A DNA stretch of 64,000 nucleotides from Sulfuricaulis sp040901545 (GTDB lineage: Bacteria; Pseudomonadota; Gammaproteobacteria; Acidiferrobacterales; Sulfurifustaceae): NCBI RefSeq assembly GCF_040901545.1, contig NZ_JBBDYL010000024.1, forward strand, positions 1 to 64,000, read 5' to 3'. Below, in pieces: positions 17,682-25,816 of the stretch. Both the position numbers and the translations under genes were made by a program. Under the pieces are notes generated by a model that searched no databases, was not told the DNA's origin, and worked only from the letters and a program-made list of their open reading frames with translations. Position 1 is the first letter of the stretch. Each line of letters starts with the position of its first letter.

Positions 17682-17790
17682 AATTTCACCTTTTTTTCGT
17701 GGCTGAATGATCGGCGGGTTTCTAACCCGTCACAATGGTTATAGTATCTCTACAGGTCGGTTTGGCCCATAATCATTCAAGGGATTGGAT

Positions 17791-18906
17791 ATGGATATGT
17801 TCCGCGTTGCCCATGCGAGTGCCCGGGATTGGCAGCAAGCCGCCAATTCCTGCCTCGGCCAGCTTGGGATCATCTCCGTCAAGGCGAATCTGGGCTTTCT
17901 CTATGTTACCGACCGTATCGCCAGCCAACTCCCGCAAATCCTGACCTTCTTCAAGGAACATACCGACATTCAGCACTGGGTGGGAAGCGTGGGAGTGGGA
18001 GTGTGCGCCACCTCGCAGGAGTACAACGACAAACCCGCCATCTGCGTGATGCTGGCGGAATTTCCCGCCGATTCGTTTCGCGTCTTCCCCGCCATCAAAG
18101 CCGACATCGACGAATTCACGGATTATCGCGCGTGGTGCAACGAGACCAACGCCCGATTCGCCGTGGTACACGGCGACCCGCGTAATCCGAAGACGCCGGA
18201 TTTTATCGCCGAACTCGCCGACGCGATACCAGGCGGGTTCCTGGTGGGTGGCCTGACTTCTTCGCGCGGGCCTTATTTCCAGATCGCCGGCGGACTGACC
18301 GAAGGCGGTGTTTCCGGCGTGCTGTTTTCGGATCGCATTCCGGTCGTCACGGCCCTGACGCAGGGATGCACACCGCTTGGCAAAAAACACGAAATCACCG
18401 AGTGCCAGGACAACATCGCCATCCGTATCGATGACCGTCCGGCCCTGGAAGTTTTTAATGAAGAGGCCGGCGATATTCTCGCCCGCGATCCGGCGCGTGC
18501 CACGGGATATATTTTTGCGGGTTTTCCGATCAAGGGTTCGGACACCGGCGATTACATGGTGCGCAACGTCGTGGGTATCGATCCGGAAACCAAGGTGCTG
18601 GCCATCGGCGAATACCTGAATGCCGGTGACACCGTTATGTTTTGCCGGCGCGATATCCGCACGGCTTACGAGGACCTCGTGCGCATGCTCCACGATATCA
18701 AGTGCCGGCTTAGTAAGCCGCCGAGAGGCGGTGTCTACTATTCCTGCCTCGGCCGTGGCGCGCATATGTTTGGCGAGAATTCAGAGGAACTGAAAACCAT
18801 CCGTCAGGAACTGGGTGACATCCCGCTCGTGGGCTTTTTCGCCAACGGCGAAATTTCGCACAACCGCCTCTACGGTTTTACCGGAGTGTTGACACTGTTT
18901 CCCTAA
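17791..18906 (+). CDS. FIST-domain sensory protein
   Basis: A protein of about 371 residues made of a FIST N domain (about 30-220: GVCATSQEYNDKPAICVMLA, then GGLTSSRGPYFQIAGGL) and a FIST C domain (about 225-365: AIRIDDRPALEVFNEEAGDI, and a C-terminal GVYYSCLGRGAHMFG, FFANGEISHN). FIST domains are thought to bind small ligands such as amino acids and usually feed signals to partners. No transmitter domain is attached here. ATG 17791 is chosen because AAGGGA lies seven bases upstream. The CULT gene follows after 11 bases, so the two are likely co-transcribed. Confidence 0.9.
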   Translation: MDMFRVAHASARDWQQAANSCLGQLGIISVKANLGFLYVTDRIASQLPQILTFFKEHTDIQHWVGSVGVGVCATSQEYNDKPAICVMLAEFPADSFRVFPAIKADIDEFTDYRAWCNETNARFAVVHGDPRNPKTPDFIAELADAIPGGFLVGGLTSSRGPYFQIAGGLTEGGVSGVLFSDRIPVVTALTQGCTPLGKKHEITECQDNIAIRIDDRPALEVFNEEAGDILARDPARATGYIFAGFPIKGSDTGDYMVRNVVGIDPETKVLAIGEYLNAGDTVMFCRRDIRTAYEDLVRMLHDIKCRLSKPPRGGVYYSCLGRGAHMFGENSEELKTIRQELGDIPLVGFFANGEISHNRLYGFTGVLTLFP

Positions 18907-18917
18907 GTGAAACGGCC

Positions 18918-19340
18918 ATGACCACGGCGATCGTTCCTGCCCTGCTGTTCTTCGATCCGTCAGCCGGGGAAGAGAAAAAACAGTCAGTCAAGATTAAAAC
19001 GGGCAGCAAGCCTGAAAAAGAAAAACGCCTGTTCTGCGCCGCCTGCCGCCATTCCGTCACGCACCAGGATCAGCGCATCCCGGTGCAGGGAACGCACGAG
19101 CACCGCTGCACCAACCCCCACGGGGTAACTTACCATTTCGGATGTTTTCGCGAGGCAACCGGTTGCACCGCCATCGGCGAAGCGACGACGGAGTACACCT
19201 GGTTTCCGGGATACGCCTGGCGCATTGCACTGTGCGCGAACTGTCATGTGCACCTCGGCTGGCAATTTCAGACCGAGGCAGATTATTTCTATGGCCTGAT
19301 CATCAATCGCCTGACCTCGGCGGGACGCGCCCGGGATTAA
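18918..19340 (+). CDS. CULT-domain (cereblon thalidomide-binding-like) protein
   Basis: A 140-residue stand-alone CULT domain, the fold that binds thalidomide-type glutarimides in human cereblon. Zinc ligands are Cys40, Cys43, Cys106 and Cys109. The aromatic cage tryptophans are Trp95, Trp101 and Trp115 in TWFPGYAW and HLGW. Their spacing equals that of cereblon Trp380, Trp386 and Trp400 with Cys391 and Cys394. Bacterial CULT proteins such as the one from Magnetospirillum have the same size. The physiological ligand is not settled; cyclic imides at protein C-termini have been proposed. The gene lies 11 bases after the FIST gene, another small-ligand sensor. There is no signal peptide. Confidence 0.88.
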   Translation: MTTAIVPALLFFDPSAGEEKKQSVKIKTGSKPEKEKRLFCAACRHSVTHQDQRIPVQGTHEHRCTNPHGVTYHFGCFREATGCTAIGEATTEYTWFPGYAWRIALCANCHVHLGWQFQTEADYFYGLIINRLTSAGRARD

Positions 19341-19344
19341 TCCA

Positions 19345-20070
19345 CTAGCCGACTGGCAACGGCGCGCCCGCGAACCGCTCGAGCAAGAGGCCCACGGCAT
19401 AACCCAGGCCGGTCGCGAGCAGCGCGATGACGAAGAACTCAAGCCCCGAGCGCCCCATGGGCTGACCGGCCAACCGGCCCTTGAACATGCCCACACCGAA
19501 TAGCGCGGTACCGGTAATCGTCACCGCCCACAACAACGCCCAGTGGAGCGGCATGAAGGTGAACGGCGCGAGCGGCAGCACGCCGCCGAGGATGAAGGAG
19601 AGCGCCATGACCAGCGCCCCCTTGACCGGATTGTTGACGTCGGCGCTCCCCAGACCGAGCACTTTTTCCTGAAACGTCGCCACGAACACCGACTTCTGTT
19701 CGTGCATCAGCTGCACGATGCGATAGCAGGCCTCGCGCGCCAGGCCCTCGCGGTGCAGGGCATCGAGCAAGCCTTCCTGCGCCAAATACGGTTCCTGCTC
19801 GACGAACTTCGCTTCCTTTTCCAGTTCGTGGTCGAAAATTTCCTTCTCGGCCTTGGACGAGAGATAGGCGCCGGCGGACATCGAGAACGCACCGGCGCAG
19901 ACCGAGGCGGTGCCCGCCATCAGGATGACGAACCGGCTCGAGCCGGCCGCCTGCATACCGGCCAGCAGCCCGACGGTGCTGATGAGCCCGTCCTGGATGC
20001 CGAAAACGAATTCGCGGATGCGGCCGCGCGCCTCGATTTTTTTGCGCTTCGCTTCGACCGGGAGCGCCAT
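19345..20070 (-). CDS. VIT1/CCC1-family membrane transporter
   Basis: A 241-residue protein of the VIT1/CCC1 family, which moves Fe2+ or Mn2+ across membranes. The first helix region carries REFVFGIQDGLISTVGLLAG, the family signature, followed by SAGAYLSSKAEKE. About five membrane helices are present in total, with a cytoplasmic helical insert (about 75-130) that forms the metal-binding domain. It lies two bases from the peroxiredoxin gene on the same strand, so both are probably one operon combining metal handling and peroxide removal. Confidence 0.88.
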   Translation of the reverse strand: MALPVEAKRKKIEARGRIREFVFGIQDGLISTVGLLAGMQAAGSSRFVILMAGTASVCAGAFSMSAGAYLSSKAEKEIFDHELEKEAKFVEQEPYLAQEGLLDALHREGLAREACYRIVQLMHEQKSVFVATFQEKVLGLGSADVNNPVKGALVMALSFILGGVLPLAPFTFMPLHWALLWAVTITGTALFGVGMFKGRLAGQPMGRSGLEFFVIALLATGLGYAVGLLLERFAGAPLPVG

Positions 20071-20072
20071 GA

Positions 20073-20600
20073 TCAGTATTTGTGCTCGGACCCGCCGGTG
20101 GGTCCGCCGGGTTTCCAGTCAGCCGGACACAGCCGTCCGGTGCACGCCGCGCGCAGCACGCGCAGCGTCTCTTCCACGCTGCGGCCCACGTTCATGTTGG
20201 ACGCGGCGCTGTACTGGATGATTCCCTCGGGGTCGATGATGTAAGTCGCGCGGATGGCCACCCCGTCCTTGGGATGCAGCACCTGATAGGCGCGGGTTAC
20301 TTTCTTCTCGGTATCGCTCAAGAGCGGATAAGCGATACCCCCCAACTCCTCGGCCCAGGAACGGTGGCTCTCGACGGAATCGACGCTCACGCCATAGATA
20401 AGCGCTTTTTCCCTGGAGAAGTCGCCGGCCATCCGGCTGAAGCCCGTGACTTCGGTGGGGCAGACGAAGGTGAAATCGGCGGGATAGAAAAACAGCACCA
20501 GCCACTGCCCGCGAGCGTCGCTCAGGGAATAGTTCTTGACCTTGCCCTGATACACTCCGGGCAGGCTGAAGTCGGGCGCGGCATCGGCGATGGTCAACAT
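20073..20600 (-). CDS. Peroxiredoxin (AhpC/Prx1 type)
   Basis: A typical two-cysteine peroxiredoxin of 175 residues that reduces hydrogen peroxide and organic peroxides. The peroxidatic cysteine is in FTFVCPTEV and the resolving cysteine in GRLCPADWKPG near the C-terminus. The SVDSVESHRSWAE and YIIDPEGIIQ segments are also typical. The GGLG motif of robust-type peroxiredoxins is not evident in the short ELGGIAYP loop. The gene is upstream of, and co-directional with, the VIT1-like gene. Confidence 0.92.
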   Translation of the reverse strand: MLTIADAAPDFSLPGVYQGKVKNYSLSDARGQWLVLFFYPADFTFVCPTEVTGFSRMAGDFSREKALIYGVSVDSVESHRSWAEELGGIAYPLLSDTEKKVTRAYQVLHPKDGVAIRATYIIDPEGIIQYSAASNMNVGRSVEETLRVLRAACTGRLCPADWKPGGPTGGSEHKY

Positions 20601-20674
20601 GGTTCCGACATGGTAAAAAAACCCCTTCCGGGAAACAAGCTGACTGGAAGAACAAAAAGGAGGAAATCGAGACC

Positions 20675-21706
20675 ATGCCCAAGCGCCTTGTCATCTGCTG
20701 TGATGGCACCTGGAACTCGCCGGACCAGAAAGACCGCAGCCAGGTGCGGCCGAGCAACGTCACCAAGATCGCGCTGGCGGCGCTGACACGCGATGCGAAC
20801 GGCATCGAGCAGAAGGTTTTCTACGACAAGGGTGTCGGTACCGGGCTCGGTTTCGACCGCCTGCTGGGTGGCGCCTTCGGCTGGGGCATATCCCGGAACA
20901 TCGGTGATGCCTACCGCTACCTTTTGGAAAACTACACCGAGGGAGATGATATTTATCTCTTCGGTTTCTCACGCGGCGCCTATACCACGCGCAGCCTCGG
21001 CGGACTCATCCGCAAGTGCGGCGTGCTGCGGCCGGAACACGCCGGGCGCTATCACGACGCCTACCGCCTCTACCGCCGCCGCGACACCGCTTCCCATCCT
21101 AATGCCATCGAAGCCCAGCTATTCCGCAAAACCTTCTCGCATGAGATACGGATCAAGTTCATCGGCGTATGGGACACGGTCGGCACGCTCGGCATGCCGG
21201 TGCGCGGCCTGCGTTTCATCAACCGCCTGATGGGCCTCGAGTTTCACGACGTCAAGCTCTCGAGCACCGTGGATCACGCCTACCACGCCGTGGCCATCGA
21301 CGAGAAGCGCAAACCGTTCATGCCCGCCCTGTGGGAGCAACAATCACACGCCATGGGGCAGATGATGGAACAGGCATGGTTCGCGGGCGTGCACAGCAAC
21401 ATCGGCGGCGGTTACGAAGATGCCGGCCTTTCAGACATCACCTTTATGTGGATGTTGCAAAAAGCCAAGGACACGGGCCTCGCTGTTGATGAAAACTGGA
21501 TACGCGAGAACATTCAACCAAACGCCTTCGGCGAGCTGCGGGATTCCAAAACCGGGCTGTACAAGCTCACCGGTGACTTCCACCGGCCTATCGGGATCAA
21601 GCTGGGCGGTAATGAGCTGGTCCATGCTGAAGCGATGGCGAGGTACAAAAAGGATTCCGGCTATCGGCCAGAAAATCTTGTAAAGTATCTGGAACGGAAG
21701 AAGTAA
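20675..21706 (+). CDS. DUF2235 alpha/beta hydrolase
   Basis: A 343-residue DUF2235 protein. The N-terminal LVICCDGTWN and the nucleophile elbow GFSRGAYTTR (Ser99) are diagnostic, as is IKFIGVWDTVGTLG. DUF2235 includes the Tle1-type phospholipases of type VI secretion, but stand-alone members are common and usually of unknown function. No VgrG, PAAR or immunity gene is nearby, so an effector role is not supported. A good AGGAGG lies before the ATG. It is divergent from the peroxiredoxin. Confidence 0.9.
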   Translation: MPKRLVICCDGTWNSPDQKDRSQVRPSNVTKIALAALTRDANGIEQKVFYDKGVGTGLGFDRLLGGAFGWGISRNIGDAYRYLLENYTEGDDIYLFGFSRGAYTTRSLGGLIRKCGVLRPEHAGRYHDAYRLYRRRDTASHPNAIEAQLFRKTFSHEIRIKFIGVWDTVGTLGMPVRGLRFINRLMGLEFHDVKLSSTVDHAYHAVAIDEKRKPFMPALWEQQSHAMGQMMEQAWFAGVHSNIGGGYEDAGLSDITFMWMLQKAKDTGLAVDENWIRENIQPNAFGELRDSKTGLYKLTGDFHRPIGIKLGGNELVHAEAMARYKKDSGYRPENLVKYLERKK

Positions 21707-21859
21707 CTCTATCGAGTCTACTTTGACGGTGCTGAAGAATCTAACGTTGCGCCTGAGGCACAAATAAAACATGCCAGCGTTTTACGAGTTCCTCTCGAAA
21801 CGTGAGACTAACTAATTCGATTTCAAAACCACCGTATAACTTCGGCATGGTTGTGCTAA

Positions 21860-22110
21860 TCACCCCCTGAGTCAAGCCGAACCCCGAGGGAAGACGAAGT
21901 ACCGACCCGCAGGGGCGAGCGAGGGATCGCGAGCGTGCGCATCCGGCGCAGGGATGCGCCGTATGCGCACCCGCTGAGGCGACCGAAGGGGTGAGGGGAC
22001 CGGCTCTAGCCGGCGCAGACTCGGGGGCGCGCATTCTTTTGGTTTCTTTTCTTTGCGCGAACAAAGAAAAAAAACCCAGGGTGCAGGGGCGGAGCAATCC
22101 GCAATTAGCT
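21860..22110. repeat. Dispersed intergenic repeat with nested hairpins
   Basis: A non-coding stretch in the 575-base gap after the DUF2235 gene. It contains overlapping palindromes at 21935-21970 (arms GTGCGCAT/ATGCGCAC, or alternatively GCGCATCC/GGATGCGC) and a 9-bp hairpin at 22047-22070 (TTTTCTTTG, loop CGCGAA, CAAAGAAAA). The CTTTGCGCGAACAAAG core is a sequence I recall from proteobacterial intergenic repeats. There is no coding signal. The flanking 21707-21860 shows nothing recognisable. Confidence 0.5.
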
Positions 22111-22119
22111 TTTAAAGAC

Positions 22120-22142
22120 AAAAGCCGCCGTAGGCGGCTTTT
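22120..22142. terminator. Bidirectional intrinsic terminator
   Basis: A near-perfect hairpin AAAAGCCGCC-GTA-GGCGGCTTTT flanked by A and T runs on both sides. It can end transcripts arriving from the DUF2235 gene on the left and from the SCO1 gene on the right. Confidence 0.8.
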
Positions 22143-22214
22143 GGCAAAATAATTTCACCCCTCATCCCAATTCCTGCCGGGGTGCAAGAAAATCATTCGC
22201 GCCCGTTCGGCGGC

Positions 22215-22237
22215 GTGAATGTCCACCGGACATTCAC
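22215..22237. repeat. Perfect 10-bp inverted repeat
   Basis: GTGAATGTCC, loop ACC, GGACATTCAC. It has no T-run, so it is more like a REP-type palindrome or a protein-binding site than a terminator. It lies between the terminator and the end of the SCO1 gene. Confidence 0.6.
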
Positions 22238-22281
22238 GATAACCCCGCCTCACCTCCCGCAAGGGGAGAAGGAGTTTAAGG

Positions 22282-22881
22282 TTAATTTTTCTCTCTCAAC
22301 AAAACCCTGACATCATGCTCAAGATCATCAACCGCAACATCATTTTTCACCAGCAACCGCGGCTTCCCTTTCTTGTCCTTGACCAGAATCCCCGTGGAAT
22401 GATCCACGAGAATCTGTCCCGGCTGGGCCTGGGGATTGGCGCCGTAGGCGACTTTGTAATCTTTCGCCACCGCGGCGATTTCCTTGTCACTGCCGGTGAG
22501 GCCGATGAAGGCGGGATTGAATCGCGGGACAAATCCGGCGAGCTGCGGCACGGTATCGTGTACGGGATCCACGGTAATGAACAGGACCTGTACGTTTTTC
22601 GCGTCCTCGCCGAGGCGTTTCATGACCTGATCCAGTTTCACCAGGGTCGGGGCGCAAACGTCGGGACAGTGGGTGTAACCGAAAAACATGACGACCACTT
22701 TGCCGCTGAAATCCGAAGTTTTTACCGGCTTTCCGGTGTGCGCCGTGAGCGTGAAATCTCCGCCCCACTCGACGCCGCTGATATCCATGGCCTTGAACGT
22801 CGGCGCCTGCGTGCAGGCAGCCACTAACAGCGCGGCGATCATAAATATGGCTTGTCTCAGACTGCGATAGATAGGGAACAT
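22282..22881 (-). CDS. SCO1/SenC-family copper chaperone
   Basis: A SCO protein delivers copper to the CuA site of cytochrome oxidase subunit II. A lipoprotein signal is visible (LVAAC, Cys23), so it is anchored in the periplasm. The copper ligands are Cys72 and Cys76 in THCPDVC and His161 in VDHS. Numbering uses the ATG at 22881; an upstream ATG at 22905 would add eight residues. Neither has a strong ribosome site. It ends the leftward cytochrome oxidase block but is separated from ctaB by a repeat region and a sequencing gap. Confidence 0.92.
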   Translation of the reverse strand: MFPIYRSLRQAIFMIAALLVAACTQAPTFKAMDISGVEWGGDFTLTAHTGKPVKTSDFSGKVVVMFFGYTHCPDVCAPTLVKLDQVMKRLGEDAKNVQVLFITVDPVHDTVPQLAGFVPRFNPAFIGLTGSDKEIAAVAKDYKVAYGANPQAQPGQILVDHSTGILVKDKKGKPRLLVKNDVAVDDLEHDVRVLLREKN

Positions 22882-22938
22882 AATAGACACATCGAAAAAC
22901 AACATTTCACAGGATTAAGCAGGGCGAGCCGGAAACAG

Positions 22939-23134
22939 ACGAAGACACTTAACGTGTCTTCGTCCCGGCGAGCGCCCCGCCACGGATGGCGGGGCTGAGT
23001 CTGTCGAAGTCTCCGTAATTGCGCCAAGGACGGCAGGCATGCCCTCCCTGGCGTCGCGACAAATACCTCGATATGCCCCAGCCCGCACATCCCTGTGCGG
23101 GCGCTCAGCGGCGCCGATGTACGTTAAGTACATC
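22939..23134. repeat. Cluster of four short hairpins
   Basis: Four perfect stems in about 200 bases: 22939-22963 (10-bp arms ACGAAGACAC, loop TTAAC), 22974-22995 (9-bp arms GCCCCGCCA, loop CGGA), 23081-23102 (8-bp arms GCCCGCAC) and 23116-23134 (7-bp arms GATGTAC, loop GTTAA). The first and last share a TTAA loop. The array ends exactly at the run of Ns. It looks like a composite REP-type element that broke the assembly. The whole 22882-23210 interval has no gene. Confidence 0.55.
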
Positions 23135-23144
23135 NNNNNNNNNN
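23135..23144. other. Assembly gap (10 Ns)
   Basis: A run of ten undetermined bases, the usual scaffold placeholder, so the true length is unknown. Sequence may be missing between SCO1 and ctaB. The right side carries short repeats of AATCCTGT. Confidence 0.99.
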
Positions 23145-23210
23145 CCCCACTACTCCGCTTCGCCCTGTTAATCCTGTTTTCAATCCTGTGAATCCTGTCC
23201 ATTCGATTTT

Positions 23211-24158
23211 TTAATACAACGCGGACTGAAGCGCCTCGTGGATATAGACGCGATAGTGGTCAATCAGGAGCAACGCAAACAGCAGCGCCAGGTAATTGAT
23301 CGAATAGCGGAAGGTTCGGCGCGCCAATTCATCGCTGTAGTTCCGGTACAGGCACACGGCGTAATACAGGAAACCGGCATTGAGAATCATCGCACCGCCC
23401 AGGTACAGCCAGCCGCTCATATGGGTGGCAAACGGCATGACCGTCACCGCCACGAGCAGAATTGTATACAGCAGGATTTGAAGTTGCGTGTACCGCCGCC
23501 CATGGGTGACGGGGAGCATGGGAATGCCGACCTTGGCGTATTCCTTCTCGCGGTACAGGGCCAGCGCCCAGAAATGCGGCGGCGTCCAGAGGAAAATGAT
23601 CAGGAACAACAGCAGCGCATCGGCGGCGACCTCGCCCGTGATCGCCGTCCAGCCAAGCACGGGCGGCGCGGCGCCGGCCGCCCCACCGATGACGATATTC
23701 TGCGGCGTGGCATGCTTCAGATACACCGTATAAACGATCGAGTAGCCGATGAGCGATATGAAAGTCAGCACCGCGGTAAGCGTGTTGATCCATAACGTCA
23801 GAATCACCATCGAGGCCACACCCAGCATCAGGGCGAAAATCAGCGCTTCGCGCGTGGTGAGCGATCCGGTGGGCAGCGGACGGAAGCTGGTGCGCGTCAT
23901 GCCCGAATCGTAGCGCAGATCGAGGATCTGGTTGATGGCCGCGGCGGAGCCAGCGGCCAGCGCGATACCGAGCGTTCCGAGCAGCAGGGGCACGGCCGGC
24001 AGGCCGGACGGCGTGGACAGGAACATGCCGACCACGGCGGTGAATACGATCAGCGACACCACGCGCGGTTTGGTCAACTCGAAGTATTCACGCGCCAGCA
24101 AGGGAAGTTGGCGGCGTAATGCAGTTGATGTCGCGATGACGGGATCGTCTGACTTCAT
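23211..24158 (-). CDS. ctaB: Protoheme IX farnesyltransferase
   Basis: A UbiA-type prenyltransferase of 315 residues that adds farnesyl to heme B to make heme O, the first step towards heme A. The allylic-diphosphate motif is in NQILDLRYDSGMTRT, and seven to nine membrane helices are predicted. The GEVAADALLLFLIIFLWTPP and HFWALALYREKEYAKVGIPM segments are family hallmarks. It follows ctaA on the same strand after 19 bases, in the normal order of the pathway. Confidence 0.95.
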   Translation of the reverse strand: MKSDDPVIATSTALRRQLPLLAREYFELTKPRVVSLIVFTAVVGMFLSTPSGLPAVPLLLGTLGIALAAGSAAAINQILDLRYDSGMTRTSFRPLPTGSLTTREALIFALMLGVASMVILTLWINTLTAVLTFISLIGYSIVYTVYLKHATPQNIVIGGAAGAAPPVLGWTAITGEVAADALLLFLIIFLWTPPHFWALALYREKEYAKVGIPMLPVTHGRRYTQLQILLYTILLVAVTVMPFATHMSGWLYLGGAMILNAGFLYYAVCLYRNYSDELARRTFRYSINYLALLFALLLIDHYRVYIHEALQSALY

Positions 24159-24177
24159 GGATGATCGAACGGAAGAA

Positions 24178-25203
24178 TTATGTTGTTCGGTTTGGTCGGA
24201 CCATATGATACAGGGTAATAATACTCAACAGTAGTAGTGCCGCCACGGCATTGTGCGCCACGGCGAGAACCAGAGGGAGATGCGCGGCTACCTGCGTGAT
24301 TCCGAGGAGCATTTGTTCGGTTAACAGCAGCAGCACCAGCACTCCGAACATGTGCAGCTTGTCCTGCCGCCCCACGCGCACAACATGTAACGCGAGCCAT
24401 CCGACATACAGCATGGTGATCAATGCCCCTGCACGGTGGGCTACGTGAATTGCGGTCGCCGATGCCAAATCCAGCAGCTTGCCTTCATACTCGATACCAA
24501 TGTCGCGCCACAGGGTGAAGGCATTGAGAAAATCCATCGGTGGCCACCACATTCCCTGGCAGGTGGGAAAATCCGGGCAGGCCAACCCGGCGTAATTCAC
24601 CATTGACCATCCACCTAGGGCGATCTGGATGGAAACCAGGATGAGCGCAAACAGCGCGCGGGGACGGAGCGAACGGGCGACGGTCGAACCCGCGCTGACT
24701 GATTTCCAGATTTTCTGTTCGCGCAGGGTAATCCACCACAATGCCCCGAAAATAATCATGCCTCCCAGCAACTGGGTCATCATGACCAGCGGCTTGAATT
24801 GCAGACTGAAAGTAAGCGCGCCGGCAATGGCCAGCGCAAACGTCATCAGCATGGTTACGAGCGGTATTATTACCTGCTGATTGCGCTTGCGTCTTTTGAG
24901 CTGCCAACCCAGCCACGCCAGGCGCAACAGCAGCAGCCCGAGCACACCGGATAAATACCGGTGGATCAATTCCTTCCAGGCGCGATCCTCCGGCGCCTTG
25001 GCACCGGCGCGATGCCTGGATATTTCGAGGTCACTGGCCGTTTGAGGCGTGAACACCTCGCCATAGCATCCCGGCCAATCGGGACAACCCAGACCGGCTT
25101 CCGACAGGCGCGTGTAGGCACTGAAGACTACCCCCAGACAGGATACCAGAGCGGCCGCCAGCGCCAGGCGAAAAAACTTCGAGGACTTGCGGCCGTTCAG
25201 CAT
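24178..25203 (-). CDS. ctaA: Heme A synthase (COX15/CtaA)
   Basis: A 341-residue membrane enzyme oxidising the C8 methyl of heme O to give heme A. The N-terminal helix is followed by LSEAGLGCPDWPGCYGE, and the second half has the matching NYAGLACPDFPTCQGMWWP, the paired cysteine loops of the internal duplication. Conserved histidines occur in helices (HRYLSG, HVAHRAGA). Transcribed with ctaB and one base from the upstream anchored protein gene. Confidence 0.95.
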   Translation of the reverse strand: MLNGRKSSKFFRLALAAALVSCLGVVFSAYTRLSEAGLGCPDWPGCYGEVFTPQTASDLEISRHRAGAKAPEDRAWKELIHRYLSGVLGLLLLRLAWLGWQLKRRKRNQQVIIPLVTMLMTFALAIAGALTFSLQFKPLVMMTQLLGGMIIFGALWWITLREQKIWKSVSAGSTVARSLRPRALFALILVSIQIALGGWSMVNYAGLACPDFPTCQGMWWPPMDFLNAFTLWRDIGIEYEGKLLDLASATAIHVAHRAGALITMLYVGWLALHVVRVGRQDKLHMFGVLVLLLLTEQMLLGITQVAAHLPLVLAVAHNAVAALLLLSIITLYHMVRPNRTT

Positions 25204-25204
25204 C

Positions 25205-25816
25205 TCAGCCTATTTGCGAAACCCGTAACAGACGTTTGATGTCCTTGTTCATCCCTGTCGGGTCGGCATCGGCAGGATAACTCATCATGAAATTGCCGGA
25301 TGGATCCACCAGATAAACCCGGTTCAGATTCTCCAGCGGACTGCCGGCGGGCAGGACAAACTGCCGTGCCAGCAAATTCACGGCTGCCGGCGGACCGATG
25401 ATTACCTGCATGCCGGGATAATCCTTGATGGCATAGCGCAGCCAGTCGAGGTCTTTCCCGTCGGTAACCACCAACACCCCGCGGACCCGGTGCGCCTCTT
25501 TCCCCTGAGCGGCGATGATTTGGCGGATGTTGTTGAGATTACGTTCACAGGGCTTAAGGCACTCCGCCGTGCTGAACGTGAGCAAGGTCCATTTGCCGTG
25601 CCAGTGGCTGAATCGGCTGGACTCGCCACCGAGTAAAGTCAGTGCGACATCCTGCACCGGGCGCGCCGGCTGTAACAATTCTCCGTGATTGGCGGTTGCA
25701 GACGGACGCCAGCCGCTGTAATACAAACCGTAGGCGACAAGAACGGGCAGCAACAACAGCGCGGCAAGCAACAATAACCGGCGGCGGCCCGGCGCTGGAT
25801 TGACCGGCGTAGTCAT
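25205..25816 (-). CDS. Membrane-anchored thioredoxin-like protein of the cox operon
   Basis: A 203-residue protein: short basic N-terminus, one helix (LLLLAALLLLPVLVAYGLYY), then a periplasmic domain with a SCO/thioredoxin-like look (GKWTLLTFSTAECLKPCERN, a C-x3-C pattern, then VYLVDPSGNFMMSYP). I do not know a named family, but small proteins like this recur between SURF1 and ctaA in proteobacteria. The ATG at 25816 is chosen because AGGAGA precedes it and it overlaps the SURF1 stop as ATGA. The role is probably in oxidase assembly, perhaps redox or copper delivery. Confidence 0.8.
   Translation of the reverse strand: MTTPVNPAPGRRRLLLLAALLLLPVLVAYGLYYSGWRPSATANHGELLQPARPVQDVALTLLGGESSRFSHWHGKWTLLTFSTAECLKPCERNLNNIRQIIAAQGKEAHRVRGVLVVTDGKDLDWLRYAIKDYPGMQVIIGPPAAVNLLARQFVLPAGSPLENLNRVYLVDPSGNFMMSYPADADPTGMNKDIKRLLRVSQIG

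Noticed and set aside
20675..21706. Type VI secretion effector role for the DUF2235 protein
   Set aside because: No VgrG, PAAR, adaptor or immunity gene is nearby.
22939..23134. Possible CRISPR array
   Set aside because: The stems differ in sequence and spacing, with no repeat-spacer pattern and no cas genes.
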